From the NCBI GenBank assembly GCA_964035545.1, contig OZ037765.1, positions 9,204,698 to 9,268,697 on the forward strand: a stretch of 64,000 nt of DNA, in the 5' to 3' direction. The position numbers and the translations under genes were made by a program. The stretch's first letter is position 1, and the number at the start of each line of letters is the position of its first letter. Below are positions 41,892-53,912 of the stretch, in pieces. The notes beneath the pieces were generated by a model that saw only the letters and a program-made list of their open reading frames with translations, made no database searches and had not been told where the DNA came from. This stretch comes from Bugula neritina. Taxonomy: Eukaryota > Bryozoa > Gymnolaemata > Cheilostomatida > Bugulidae.

Positions 41892-43254
41892 TGACATAGT
41901 TAATGGAAGTACAGAAGTACGGAATTATCATCTGAATTATTTGTTACAGTTTGGGGGTTTAGAAGCTTTGATTACTGGTGTCTTGGATGAATTTAAAATC
42001 TTGAAGAAACGGCGTGAAGTGTTTGTTGCGGTACTCTTGTGCACCTGCTTCTTGGCATCGTTACCAACCACAACACATGGAGGCAAATACTTGGTTCAAC
42101 TGATTGACAGATTTGCAGCTCCCGTATCAATCTTGTTTATTGTGTTTCTAGAAGCTGTAGCTGTGAGCTGGTGCTATGGTAGGTTAAATTGAAATAATTT
42201 GTTTGCTTGCTTTGATTTTGAATTTTTTTCAGAATCGTATGTGTTCTGATGTATTACTATCTGCTTTTAGGATTTCTACGGTTTAGTCAGGACATAGAAA
42301 GAATGCTTGGATTTCAACCTGGCTATTTTTGGAAAGTATGTTGGGCTGGGATTAGCCCTGTTTTTTTACTGGTAAGTGTAAAATATCAACAGTACATATA
42401 AGTCACCCTCCAAATGAATTTTAGGGCAACAGATCTATCAAATCCAATACTTTTTAAATTTCTGTAATAACGCAATACTATTCGTGCATCTTTACTGGTG
42501 TTATTATTAGAATAATGTCAGAGACCATGTGGTTATTTTTAGATTCTCTTCTGTCTGTCTATATGGATGGAAACTAGAGACTCTGTAATTACTATTGGTG
42601 AAGATGTGTATCCTCGGTGGGCTACAACTGTTGGTTGGTTGATTATTTGTTCTTCACTTATCTGCATACCTGCCTGCGCTGTATTTCAACTCTACAAGGC
42701 AAAGGGAACTTTCTTACAGGTAGTTTTATGACATCTTAGATATGTTTATATATTCTAAATATCTTAAGCATCTGCATGCTGAATTAAATCATTTATTGTG
42801 TCAAGTTCTACTACAACCTTAAGATCTATTAAATATAGTTTATATAGCTATAACAGATAATTTACTTTTAAGGTGTCAATAATGTTCAAGTTCAAAAAGC
42901 TATCTGTTTAAACCGCAGGGACAAATTTCCACAACCCAAGTACATTACATTTTGCCTCTTACCAAAAACAATAATTTGTGATATTCATTGATTTTTTACA
43001 TGTTTAGATTGATGTTCTCTGGTACCCCTCTTCTCTTAATGATGTTGCAGCCATAAAACTCCTAATTCAACTCAAAAAAGCTATATCTCAATTTTTTTAT
43101 TTTTGTAAACTTTTATGGGAATTATCTTTCCTTGCAGAGAATTCGTACATGTATGACTCCACAAGAGAATCCTGTTATACCAGATGACGTAACTTCTATT
43201 GAGCCAAGAATTACTCATCCTACGTCAGCTGACCCCTCTGAATGCGATGTATAA
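35275..43254 (+). CDS. SLC6A4-like: SLC6 sodium/chloride-dependent serotonin transporter (SERT-like), complete
   Basis: A plasma-membrane symporter of the LeuT fold that clears a monoamine, most likely serotonin, from the extracellular space using Na+ and Cl- gradients. Exons: 35275-35346, 37435-37606, 38252-38386, 38816-39044, 39311-39449, 39820-39954, 40650-40878, 41226-41338, 41950-42178, 42271-42371, 42543-42719 and 43138-43254. All borders are GT-AG and all phases agree, giving 615 aa (human SERT 630). TM1 has [14 protein letters not shown] with Asp65, the amine-binding Asp98 of human SERT. TM3 has [13 protein letters not shown] (Tyr143). The second outer loop has Cys167 and Cys176 spaced as in SERT, plus two N-glycosylation sites. 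TM6 has FFSLGPGFG and TM8 [27 protein letters not shown] and [15 protein letters not shown] are nearer to SERT than to dopamine/noradrenaline transporters. The first exon is the least certain. Confidence 0.93.
41480..41738 (-). mobile_element. tRNA-derived SINE, minus strand, in a SERT intron
   Basis: Read on the minus strand it starts near 41737 with a tRNA-like head: TTGGTCTATTGGTTAGAG as A box and GTGGTTTGAATTC as B box. The shared core follows (CCATTGGTGATGTCAGGAAG, then GGGCATTCAGTCA), then AAGCAAGTCTTTAGCC, TTTTCACAGGGATGG and a short tail. It is the best-preserved head of the copies here. It lies between transporter exons 8 and 9, just before an (AT)n repeat. Confidence 0.85.
41827..41888 (+). 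repeat. (AT)31 dinucleotide repeat
   Basis: A perfect AT run of 62 bases lies in the SERT intron about 60 bp upstream of exon 41950-42178. It is likely length-polymorphic. Its closeness to the acceptor could matter for splicing, but the acceptor pyrimidine context is outside the run. Confidence 0.98.
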
Positions 43255-45943
43255 ATAATTGCCATAGCAACCTATACATAACTACTGTTACCCATGTGCT
43301 TATGTAGCAGCTACATTGTATAATTACAGAGGTAACTCTGATTTCCAAGTTCGTGTATTAAGTTCATGAATAACTTTTGTCAGCTTTATGGCAGCAGCTA
43401 ACTTCATTGAAAATTGCTAATTGAATTTACCAGAAACTTGTTTTGCTATTCTAAGATATTGCAAAGAGTCTTATATTAAATTTAGCTCTAAGTTGAAACA
43501 TTTTTATTTAATGTTGTTTAGATTTATCACATCATTAAGAGTTGTAATCGAATATCATCTAGCAATTATTATAGCTTTCACTAGTGGAATCATTAGAAAT
43601 CACCCATAGAATAGAAATACGTTTTGTTTATTGTATTAGCTAGTAGCCACACTACATCTGAATCCATCTTCTCACTTTAGGTGTCATTGATTTAACCAAT
43701 ATAATGTATGCCATGAATTATTTTATATATTGTTTACAATGTCATTTATTCTAATCATATCTTAAACCCTTGATGCTTTCAGCACTGTAAATAAGCTACT
43801 AATGATGATGTGTGATAGTGTAGAGAAAATATTATTTGTTTTATTGAGTAACCCATTTATTATAGATATATATTTTTCTGTAAGATTTTTTGTTTGTACA
43901 TAATACCAATCTTAAATATATTATTTTCAGTTTGAAACTGCATATTATCATAAAAATTGTTTATTGTGACATACATTATAGTCCTATCTGAATTAAGAAA
44001 ATCATTGTTGTGTATATTATAATATAGAAATTCAGAACTCAGTGATGGTGATACAGTGAGAGTGCATGTTAATTCAAATGTTCCTAAATTTTTTGTTCAG
44101 ATACTATAAATCCATTTGTGTGCATAAATTTTATTTGTTACTGAGATGTCTAATACATAACACTGCTAACTTAGCTTTTATATTCAAACAAAAAGTAGAA
44201 ATAATATCTTAGGTGTTGACTGATGAAATAGAAAATTTTCAAAAAGGGATTTTGCTTTATAGTAGCTACAAAAAGTTGGGAAAGAGAGAATCATTATAAA
44301 AATCACACACACGCACATACGTACACACACATGCACACACGTACACACACGTATACACGCACACTTAGAATGATGACAAACCTCTTTTCTCTTGCAAATT
44401 AAAATCAAGGTAACACAACTCTAAGAAAAAATGTATTTGCAAAATATATTAGTTGATAGGATAAAAAAACTGCCAAGATATTGTATACGTGTAACAGAAA
44501 TTGCTATTAGCAATATTATTTTTTACTAACACCTACTATATCAGGTGGTATTTTGTGATCATAAGATATACAACATTAATAACTTGAAGAGTTGCTATTA
44601 GAATTTGCAGTATAACCATAACTTAGAACAATATATACTATGTTAGATTGATTAAAAGTATTGATCAACCTGAAGATATATAAAGAAAGGTTTGTTTAGA
44701 GATTCTTCACCAGTCTGTAATTTGGAGTATATTAGCCTGTATATGTGTATTAGACTGATATTTTAGTCTTCACTTCCTTCAGTTAGTTATTGTATTTCTA
44801 TTGATTTATGCTGACAGTTCATAATGTGATAATAGCCCACTCCTTCATAAGCATACCAGCTGTACTAAGTATGAGATGCATCTAAGCACTACCAGCTGTA
44901 GTCATTTATAATCTATAAACTTGACCCAACAACTTGGGAGCCATTAAATCCTAACATAACAGTAAGTTGAGTATATTTTAGTTGAATAACTTACATTAAT
45001 ATCTATTAATTATATTGCATTATTACTCATTCTAGTGCTGAATATATTTGACTTATTAGATTATTGAAGCATGTCTCCTAACGTTTAGTTACACATTATA
45101 TTATATTTGATTTGCAACATGTTCAGCTTCAATGAGCATTTAAGTACATTCAGCTAAGCATAAAATTTACCTACTCCTACAAAAATGACAAAATTTACAA
45201 AAAGTAACCAAGCTATCTGAGAAATTTGTATGCTGTCTCACCCAAAAGATTGTGGAAGGATTTTGCAAGTAATTTTAATATAAAAGTTGTAATATTTCAT
45301 ACACACCATATTAATGTTGCGAGCAGCAGCCTTTTTTAAAAAGTGCTTTGAATCTACTGGGTAGATTTTAGACTGAACTGTGTTATTTTCACTCAACAGA
45401 TATTAGTTAACCCTGCTGTCAAGTAATAATTACCAATTTCCTCTTTCATGCAAACACTAGAAAATATAAATATTCAATGATACAATATACATATCCACAT
45501 ATTATACTTTACACTCACACAGCTAGCTGCAACAAATAGCATAACGTGATCATATAGTTTAAAGCAGAGTAGTAGTTTAGTGAAATTTTAAATATTGTGC
45601 ATTGTGCCAACATATTTTAATCATGATTTGAGAATTGTATTGTACGCCCAAGGAGCTCAATATCATAGCTTTTATCTGGTAATCTTAACTTCGATTGCAA
45701 TTAATAATGTATATTCTGCTGATCCACTAATTACTATGCAAAGGCTGCTAATCAATACTTAAATTAAAAGCACAGGACTTTGATAGGTGGCTAGGTATCT
45801 TGCATCATCAATACTGGTTTTGTAACTGCACTGATTGCCTAAAATTCTACTTTATTACACCTTACGTTGATAGCTGGGAGCTACATGGCATTTTGTGAAG
45901 AGCATTTGTGTGTTTTTGGTTTAAATAGTATTGATATCCTTAG
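43255..45943. other. SERT 3' UTR and intergenic sequence
   Basis: AT-rich sequence after the transporter stop codon. No clear coding exon was seen. A CA/AC-rich tract at 44304-44364 is the only marked simple repeat. No unambiguous AATAAA for the transporter was picked out, so the 3' end is undefined. Confidence 0.5.
44304..44364 (+). repeat. Imperfect CA-repeat
   Basis: An interrupted (AC)n array with GC, GT and AT substitutions lies between the transporter and the next gene. The regularity makes a spurious open frame on the opposite strand, which should not be read as a gene. Confidence 0.9.
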
Positions 45944-45966
45944 GCACATAATTACTGATACAAATT

Positions 45967-47092
45967 ATGACTTCGAAGAGCAAGAGTATGAATCCTAAAG
46001 CTGAAAGCAGTGGCCATTTTGATGATAGAACACAGGAAGAAGTTCCAGCAGTAACAATTTCACCAACATTGTGCACGGTAAGCATCAAAATCCTATTACG
46101 TAAATAGAGAGAACTGATAAAATTAGACATATCAGATCATATACCAATTTCGTATGCTCATTCAACCAAACAATATAACACATCTGCCAGCAACATCATA
46201 AATAAAATTAAGTGTACATTCTCTAGTCATCAATAACCAGAATACTCAGTATAACTACAATAATACTAATTACTGGATTTAGCTACATCCATAAACAAAT
46301 TAAATAATAGAGTTGATTGATTCTCAAGAAATCTTTCATATGAAAAAATATATATTTGGGTTCATCTAAAAAGAATGTCTTTTATACTTCTTCGATTTTG
46401 CTAGTTTCATTAAAATGTAAAAGTAATGACTTTTATTTGCAAGAGTTGAAAGCCAAGCTGCTAATACATGAACTTGGAAGTAATAATTGTTGGGAGTAAT
46501 TGCATACAATTTTCTGTTTATATTACAACACTGTACTGGTTTGGAAGCAATGTATTGTAATATTAAGATAAAACTTAGCCTGTGCTATATTATTGCATTC
46601 TTTCAGCAACTGCCCCACACAGACTCATTTTCTAGCTTAAGACAAAGTCCATCCAATCTGTCGTTACATAATGCATTGACTTCTTCACCAGTTCCATGGA
46701 GAGATGCATCAATGGAAGTATTAGTTTCTCCTAATGATGGCCCTCAGATATCAATAGAGGACTTTGACGACTGCCTAACAGTAGATTCTCCATTTCTCAC
46801 AGATATTTCTGAAGACTTTGACACTATATCCATGTGTGAAATAAATTCCACCAAGAATCATGTCCGACTACATTCTGAAACTTCAGCTGAGCCATCAACA
46901 ACTGGTATTGATAAAATTCTTGATAGAAAATTTGCTTGCTATGGTGTTAGTCCGCGACTATCTCGAAAAACAAACGACTTTTTTGCAACCCAATTTAAAC
47001 CAGCTGGAAAAGGAAGTCGACCAACAACCTTGGGCTGTCAAATTGAATTGTCAACGCAGTCTTATGACAGTGTGAAAAAAGTGACAAAATAA
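45967..47092 (+). CDS. Two-exon gene for an unrecognised 198-aa Ser-rich, acidic protein
   Basis: Exon 45967-46077 (37 codons) ends in a GTAAGC donor. Exon 46607-47092 starts after CATTCTTTCAG, in the same phase. ATG 45967 has an in-frame stop a few codons upstream, and a CCTTAG acceptor at 45938-45943 suggests a spliced 5' leader. I do not recognise the family. No signal peptide or membrane segment is visible. The middle is Ser/Thr-rich (TDSFSSLRQSPSNLSL), then strongly acidic and hydrophobic (ISIEDFDDCLTVDSPFL and ISEDFDTISM), resembling a short linear interaction or activation region. The C-terminal third is basic, with SPRLSRKTNDFFATQF as its most family-like segment. It is probably an intracellular, largely disordered regulatory protein, which is inference from composition. 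An AATAAA overlaps the stop codon (47088-47093). Confidence 0.75.
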
Positions 47093-47910
47093 AAAGAAAT
47101 TAGACAATATATTTTAGAGTCTGTAGACTAAAAGATAATACTTTGATTTAAATTGTATTTGTATTGATGTTGGTGAAATATAACTGTAAGGTAACATGTA
47201 ATTTGGTTGATAGTGCATCGGAGCAAAGTGAAAGTTCACATTATTGGGTTGCATTTACACAAAGCTAACATAATTATAGTACTGTTGATTCTCTAAACTC
47301 TAAAGCAATTGTGCTAGATGAGAACCTATATGATACATAGGCCTACAGAGTATTGCAAAAATACCCTTGACACTTCTAATTAGAAAACTTGGAGAAAGGC
47401 ACACGATTTGGTAATTTCTAGTTACTAATGTTATAGATCACTGGGTAGAAAACACAATCAATATTAATCATAGTTTTATCATTTACATTGGTCTGAGATG
47501 CATATACCATATAGTAGAAGTTAATAGTGTTTAGCTTATGTGTTAATAACATTATTATGAGAAGTCTAGCATTTAGAACCCTTTTGCATCTCTTTTTGCT
47601 CGTGATGTTAAATACTGCAAACACAATAACAAGCTGTATAAAGATATGATATTTAGTAATGGGAACAAACTTCTCTTGCCATACTTAGTTGCAAATTATA
47701 TTTTACCTAGCCATTGCACCTACACGCCTTGCAGGCTATCATTCTGTACCTGTACAATGCAAATATAACTACAAAAGCATTGTATTTATTCTAGATTTTC
47801 CACAAATTTACAATAAATACCAACATATTTGTTTGAAGATCAACACAAGATGTGCTTTCAGTTCTTATGTTTAGGTAATAAAGTCAAGTCACAGCTTTGA
47901 CCAATGAGAT
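47093..47910. other. Convergent 3' regions of the 198-aa gene and PFDN1
   Basis: The two genes converge here. There is nothing coding. A minus-strand AATAAA at 47790-47785 would end PFDN1 transcripts about 120 bases past its stop. The rest is AT-rich sequence without recognisable repeats. Confidence 0.5.
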
Positions 47911-50900
47911 TCATCTCTTGTGTTTACTGTTTATTAATTCACGGAGATTATTCTCAGCATCCTTCATTGACTTTTCAAGATATACCTTTTGATTCTACAA
48001 GAAAATAACAAAGATGTAGAGCATTTAGTATATTCAACAACCTGAGCCTACATTGTTACAATCATTAATTGCAGCTTAAAACTGAAGTTTTCAAACAAAT
48101 ATATATTGGAAAGCATTAACTAGTGTTAAACAGTCATTGTATAGTACCACGATTGAATAGGAAATGATAAGTAGTGCACACAAGTTACAAATCAATCGAG
48201 AATCAATCACATGCAGTTGCAAAGGCCAAGTTCTAGCAACTGTACAATAAGTTAAAAACAAGGTCTAGTAATCTTTTACTTGGGTCCAGCTGGTAAACTT
48301 TAATGAATAACACGCCTCACAAAATGCTAGGCTCATAGCTTGCACCAGCCAGTCCAAAATGATGCCACTTCACAAAATCATACTGAAATTATTCATTTTA
48401 ATAAAAGTGGAATTAAATAAATTTTAATGTTTGTACCTCTATTGTCTTTATTTTATCGCTATTAGCCTTGCTTTGTGCATTTAATGTTTTTAATACATCA
48501 GCTTGTGGAGTCAACACAAACCTAAAAATAGAAAAGCATTTGTGAATTTTGTATGTTACAATTTTCAATAATAATTAAACACTATACTTTTTATGAATAT
48601 CAATAAGTAACATTTCTTTAAAAGACATGGACACCGGCCAGCAGCACTCTGGTTTATATGCTGAAACAGTGTATTTTGTTCATAAGGTAGGATAAAATTT
48701 AATAATTAGATTAAAATATAATACCATATCAATACTGAGTAATATGCTACATACATTCGGCCTACACTTTCATATGTTGGGGTTGCAGCAGATAATGATG
48801 AAATCTCTTTTTTCACTATCTCCCCATGTTGAATCTTCTTTTTCAACCCATCAATTTGTGCATCATTAACTTTTAGTTGCTGCTTAGTTCCGACTAATTT
48901 ATTCTGAAGCTCTTGAAAAGCCTAAAGCAAGTAAATATGATTTGTGGCTAATTACAAAATAACAAGTTACATTTTATTTGACCCATCGGTTGTGTAATAA
49001 TTGTGTTGTCAACACTAATAATAAAAGGAAGCAGAAAAAAACGTTATTTGTTGATTATGAATAAAACCAATGCTTTAAATTATGAAATATCAAGAGTAGG
49101 AAAATTTTATTGGAAAAGTCTATAACTCGAAAATAACAAAAAAAGATAAATGGTTTTAGGGTAAAAGTTGTCTTAGTTCAAAAATATGAGCTGCAAAAGA
49201 TGAAAAGTGTTATATATAAAGTGCTGAAGATAAAATAAATTAAGTTAGGAAATAAAAACAAAACAATGAATATTTAATTAGACTAAAGTGAATGGTGAAA
49301 TCTGAGTTACAAGTATACTGGAAAAAAGTTGACATGTCGGCAAATATATATTAGAAATTTTTATCTAGCTTGTAACTCTTAATAGAATATAATATTTCAA
49401 AAAGAATGAAATGCTTATTGAACAATTTAATTTCATTACATCTTAGGTGAAGCTTGAAATTACTAAAGTTGGCAATGTGAAGTAAAAACTTATTAACTAC
49501 ACTGCTTTATCATTGATATTTTACAACTACATTATATAAATATTGCATTAAACCACCCACTTGATACAAAAAACAGTTAGTCAAAAAGTTTTGTTCGAAT
49601 CAGCTTACAAATGTTATCTCACATTAATTCATGTTCTAGAATATTTGAAGTGATGACTAAATTTAAATTCTAACTGCACAAAGGCAAATTCTAATGGCCT
49701 TCAATGTATACAAGATGTGCAACTTAGTTTTAAAAGCTAATCACTAAAATAAACTACTTATGCCAACTTAAACAACATAATATTTCAGAACCACAGCTAA
49801 TTGCCGTCATTCACCATGTTACTGGCATGAATCAAAAACATATCTAACAAAGAGAATGATTTTCTGTAAATAAACAGTAACAGATAGAGCTGCTGTTGAC
49901 TAAGCTCTCACTTTGAAAGTTCTCTAGTAAAGCGGAATCAGCATTTTTATTTTTGCTTCAAAAAATACTTAGTTTAAGAAAGCAAAGTTTCCTTCTTTAT
50001 AAATTAGCCTGCGGAACTATTGTTACAGCAATATAAAATTATAGGGTCCAACTTTATCAGCACAACCATTCACCCAGTATGAGTACCAGCATTAAAACGA
50101 TACAATCTATATGAATTGGCTTGAAATGTTTTACTCGTTTATGTAACCACAGTTTCTAGGGCAAGGTACTAATACACATGTGCTAACAGATAACAGTATT
50201 GATATTAGGTCAGTTGGACTCTTACATTAAACATTGATTAAATTTAATGGAAGTGAAGACTAACAATAAGACTAATAATAACACTAATAATAATACTAAG
50301 TCTAATAGTAATAGTTTATAGTATTACTATCAATATTCAGTATTGAGTGAAACTAAATATAATTAATTGTATCTTTGTTTTAATTAATTTTGATTTAATT
50401 TAAAATTAAATTGAAAATTTAAATTTAATTTTGTGATATTAATATTATTATTATCATTATAATTAATATTATTATTATGATACTGAATTTTTATTTAATG
50501 ATTAATCATTCATTCATTATGATTTAGATTATGATTAACTTTAAGATTTAAGTTCAACTTTAAGATTAACAATAACATTTATTTTTAATGATAAATTTGT
50601 ATTTAATTTTATGATTTAGAACAGGGCTGTCCAACAGGCGGCCCGCGGGCCGGATCCGGCCCTCCAGCTATATTTGTGTGGCCCCCCAAAGGTATAGCAA
50701 GTTACAAATTTTTGTTCATCAAATTTGCTAACTAGCCTGAAACAGCAGCACATGGTATAGTTGAAAGCATCCCGCTAAGAATTTCTATTAAAATGTAGTT
50801 TAAGTTCTTCTACAATATTGTTCTGTGGGTGGCATGCGTGTTGCCTACTTGTCATTGTTTAGCCTGAGATCAAACTACAACCAATAACAGCAAGCTAGTC

Positions 50901-52652
50901 ATTATAGTCTGTTAGCTAGCAAGCCTGTGACTTATAGTAATGTAGCTGCCTATATTATATGCTCATCTCTACGCGTTCACTGAAGTGTGAAGTGATGCAC
51001 AGCGTTTACTACTTGAAAAGAAATATACTATTTCCCGTGTATAAATCCACAATTTATATAAAATCTAAAAGTCATTGCCTTTTTTATTCAGATATCATGT
51101 TTTCCTGCTAAGATATTTTACTGGTACTACAAAAATCAACTTTTGAGGCAAAATTAGCCAAAAATGTGCAGTTTTTTTCTATAACTTTGCAAAAGAATGA
51201 AAAAATTCCAAAAAAGCTGCACTGAAAAAAAAAAAGATTCACACCATAGTTTTTAAATTTTGATTCTAGTAGCCTTCAGTTAAATAAGATTGTTTTTACT
51301 GGTACTGAATTTTTACACAGTTACAATGCAAACCTCAGCAAGGCAGTTGCAGCTAAAAAGTTGCCCTTAGCTATCCTGCGCAGACAGATGTTTCAAAGAC
51401 ATTTAATCAGGACAGGCCATATAGAGACAAGACTTTTTTGAAAGTATAACTGAGATCTCACTTTTATTGACTGTATTGTGAAAGATAAGTAGTTGAAGAA
51501 TCCCTGGCACATTTCACTTATGCAGTACTAAAATATTCTTATGTATATGTTAGTTTTCATTTACATACTGTTTTAAGGTTAGATGCCTAAACAATTTTGT
51601 TTTATAATGAATTTTATGCGAGTATGTACTGAAATGATTTGGGATTTGTGATTGCCTTGACCTTTGACTTTTGACCCTTAACTGCTTGTTAGATGCTGCA
51701 CTGCACTGAGATGGCTTGAAGGTTTGAACTCTAAGCTTTCAATTTTCAGTCAAATGAAATACACAAAATAAATACTACACTTCACTCACTAGTCAGCACT
51801 TAGTCCAGCAACTAAGGGTTATATGTTCTAATACGAAACCAGATATTAACATAATGGTTCAAGGCAAACAGTACTCACTGTGTACTCACAAGTGTTTCAC
51901 TGATGGTTGTAAAATATAACTATACTGATATGAGTACAGACTCTTAGCACTGGCACATCTTGTTTAAATTTGCATGTACAATCATGAATTTATACTTTGT
52001 ATGAATATATATGTATAATTTCTTATGCACAAACATAAATGCATATATAATTATTGATTATTAAAGTAATAAAAATGAAATGTTTCTTGTTTACCTATTT
52101 TAATTAAATGCATATATACACACATACACATATAAATAATATATATCTATTCAAATATGTTATGATTTTAATAAACATGCAAAGCCTAGCCCTCGCTTAT
52201 AATTACAATGCATATGGCCTGCAGATGTTTAATGAATCTTGAAAATTTATTTTAAAAACAAAAAAAATGTTGTGGCCCCCAGCTCAAGCTGAAACTTGCA
52301 GACTGGCCCTCGGTCTGAAAAGGTTGGACACCCCTGATTTAGAAGTAGACTGTCATTATCAATATCATAATCATAACGATAATGATAAACACCAAACGGA
52401 TTATCATTATCATTATGATTATGATTATCATTATGATTATGATTATCAAATTCAATATGAATATAAATATATGAATTTCCAATAACATTAATTGGCAATA
52501 AGTAAATTAGTACTTAATATAACTAGCTTTAAGCATTATGACATTCACATTGTAAATAGCGTTCTTTTTTCAAATTGTAGTATAATATGAAGTAAAATAC
52601 TATTACATACCTTTTTCAACTCTAAATCAACAGGAAGCCCAGCTGCCGCCAT
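47911..52652 (-). CDS. PFDN1: Prefoldin subunit 1
   Basis: A beta-type subunit of the heterohexameric prefoldin co-chaperone, which captures unfolded actin and tubulin in the cytosol and passes them to the TRiC/CCT chaperonin. Exons on the minus strand: 52652-52611, 48921-48755, 48521-48437 and 47994-47911. All are GT-AG with matching phases, giving 125 aa (human 122). The N-terminus (PVDLELKKAFQELQNKL) matches vertebrate PFDN1, as does the middle YESVGRMFVL, the beta-hairpin end before the second helix. The C-terminal helix carries YLEKSMKDAENNLREL. Both ends are heptad-rich coiled coils, as expected for the tentacles. Intron 1 (3.7 kb) holds a hAT element. A minus-strand AATAAA lies at 47790-47785. 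It is divergent from the NHERF-like gene about 1.6 kb away and looks intact. Confidence 0.95.
50261..50613 (+). repeat. AT-rich simple-sequence block (TAA/ATT-type) left of the hAT insertion
   Basis: Degenerate arrays of ACTAATAATA and ATTATTATT units, then AT-rich runs, lead up to the hAT element. The hAT target site lies within this low-complexity DNA, and a related TCATTA array continues on its far side. Confidence 0.8.
50622..52336 (+). mobile_element. Non-autonomous hAT-superfamily DNA transposon with 8-bp target duplication
   Basis: A 1715-bp element in PFDN1 intron 1. The left end is CAGGGCTGTCCAAC and the right end reads CAGGGGTGTCCAACC on the other strand, giving terminal inverted repeats with one mismatch. 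It is flanked by a perfect 8-bp direct repeat ATTTAGAA (50614-50621 and 52337-52344), the hAT signature. The subterminal GGCCCGCGGGCCGGATCCGG block and GTGGCCCCC repeats are typical of Charlie-like hAT families. No open frame resembling a transposase is visible, so it must have moved in trans. The clean duplication suggests fairly recent insertion. Confidence 0.93.
52345..52470 (+). repeat. Strand-symmetric TCATTA/ATAATC simple repeat
   Basis: Arrays of ATAATCATAACGATAATG are followed by their near reverse complement (ATTATCATTATCATTATG), so the block can fold on itself. It follows the right target duplication of the hAT element at once. Confidence 0.8.
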
Positions 52653-53370
52653 GTTTAAACAATTGATCGGTCTCAATAAAATGTCCACAAATTTCTAGTC
52701 AGAGAAAAGATAATTCCATAACATTAAATAAGCAAATAATTAAGTGCGCTGCATTGATCTCTTGTTCGTAAACAATAATTTACAAATGGGTAAATACAGT
52801 GTATTCTTTAGCGAGCATTCAAACCGAGAACTGGGTGTGCTCTTTGCACTGCGCTGTTCAGTTTTCTGCCTTCCACAGTGACAGTTAGCTTGCGTTGTTG
52901 CAGTTATTCGACTGTGTTACATCTTCATTTCATTACATTTACAGCCATTCTGATTACAAAATTGTATTTTAGGCTTTATTGGGATTTGCTTAATTTTACT
53001 TTCATTATGATAAGGGTGTTATTATATTTATTATGATTATGAATTATTCATTATTTTCAATTTTAAATTTCAGTTTGTCTCACTCTCGGTCTGCATTAAA
53101 TTTAATCACATTTAGTTTCACCGTTGTCCCTTACTTTTATTTTTAAAATTACTGATACTGTTACGCTTACTGTAACCGCTAATCAGTTATGAGTTATGAC
53201 TAATAATTATACTAATACAGTATAACTTACACCTATAGTTATACCTATGAGTTGTAGTAGTCCAAATTCAAATTGCATTAAAATTTAAAGTGCTAGTTTT
53301 CCAGTAGTAACTAAATGAGTACAGTAAAAATTACAAGTTAAATAGTTTTTTGTACTAAGAATTTAATTGA

Positions 53371-53576
53371 TAGTACTACTAGTAGTAGTAGTACTAGTAG
53401 TATTAGTAGTAGTACTAGTACTAGTAGTAGTGATGTGGTAGTAGTAGTAGTACTAGTAGTAGCAGTACTAGTAGACGTAGTAGTAGATGTAGAAAAATTT
53501 AAGGTAGTAGTACACTGTAAAGTAGTACTACTAGTAGTAGTACTAGCACTAGCTACTAGTACTAGTACTAGTAGTA
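53371..53576 (+). repeat. Complex AGT/ACT trinucleotide repeat rich in ACTAGT palindromes
   Basis: About 200 bases are made almost wholly of AGT and ACT triplets whose orientation flips repeatedly, so ACTAGT and TAGTACTA palindromes recur throughout. The block can form many nested hairpins on either strand. It is not a CRISPR array: there are no spacers and this is animal DNA. Confidence 0.9.
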
Positions 53577-53703
53577 TATGTTCAGCTCACTCAGAAGTAA
53601 TGATGTAGCAGTTACATACATAATGTTACATAATAAAATGTACATTGTTTTATAGCCTGTATTGTAATAATATTGGTATAACATTTATGAATTTGTATAT
53701 GGG

Positions 53704-53912
53704 AGCAGCTGTGGTTTAGGGGGTAGAGTGTTTGGCTTATTAAGTGTGAAATCATGGGCTCAAGGCCATTGGTGATGTTAGAAAGAGCATAATTGCTCCT
53801 GTGCTTCATGTGAATAAATCCTTAGTCTAATTTAACAAAAACCCTTTCCATCAGGGGTTTCTCACAGGGATGACGACTATAAACTTGAGTTTTTTTCTAT
53901 GAGTGTGTATAT
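53704..53912 (+). mobile_element. tRNA-derived SINE copy, plus strand
   Basis: GCAGCTGTGGTTTAGGGGGT starts the tRNA-like head, and TCATGGGCTCAAGGCC is a degenerate B box. The shared core follows (CCATTGGTGATGTTAGAAAG), then TGCTCCTGTGC, CCTTAGTCTAATTTAACAA and TTTCTCACAGGGATGACG. It matches the copy at 60402 almost block for block. Confidence 0.85.

Noticed and set aside
44184-44408. Cys/Val-rich minus-strand frame
   Set aside because: It is produced by the CA repeat at 44304-44364.
48578-48660. Open minus-strand segment (YKPECWPVSMSFKEM) between PFDN1 exons
   Set aside because: It has a TTTCAG acceptor but no matching phase and no similarity to prefoldin. YESVGRM joins directly to FVLTPQ with exact phase and family agreement.
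52247-52498. His/Asp/Asn-rich frames on both strands
   Set aside because: They translate the TCATTA/ATAATC simple repeat and the hAT terminus, not a gene.
53371-53576. Repeat array considered as CRISPR-like
   Set aside because: No unique spacers or constant repeat length, and the DNA is from an animal.
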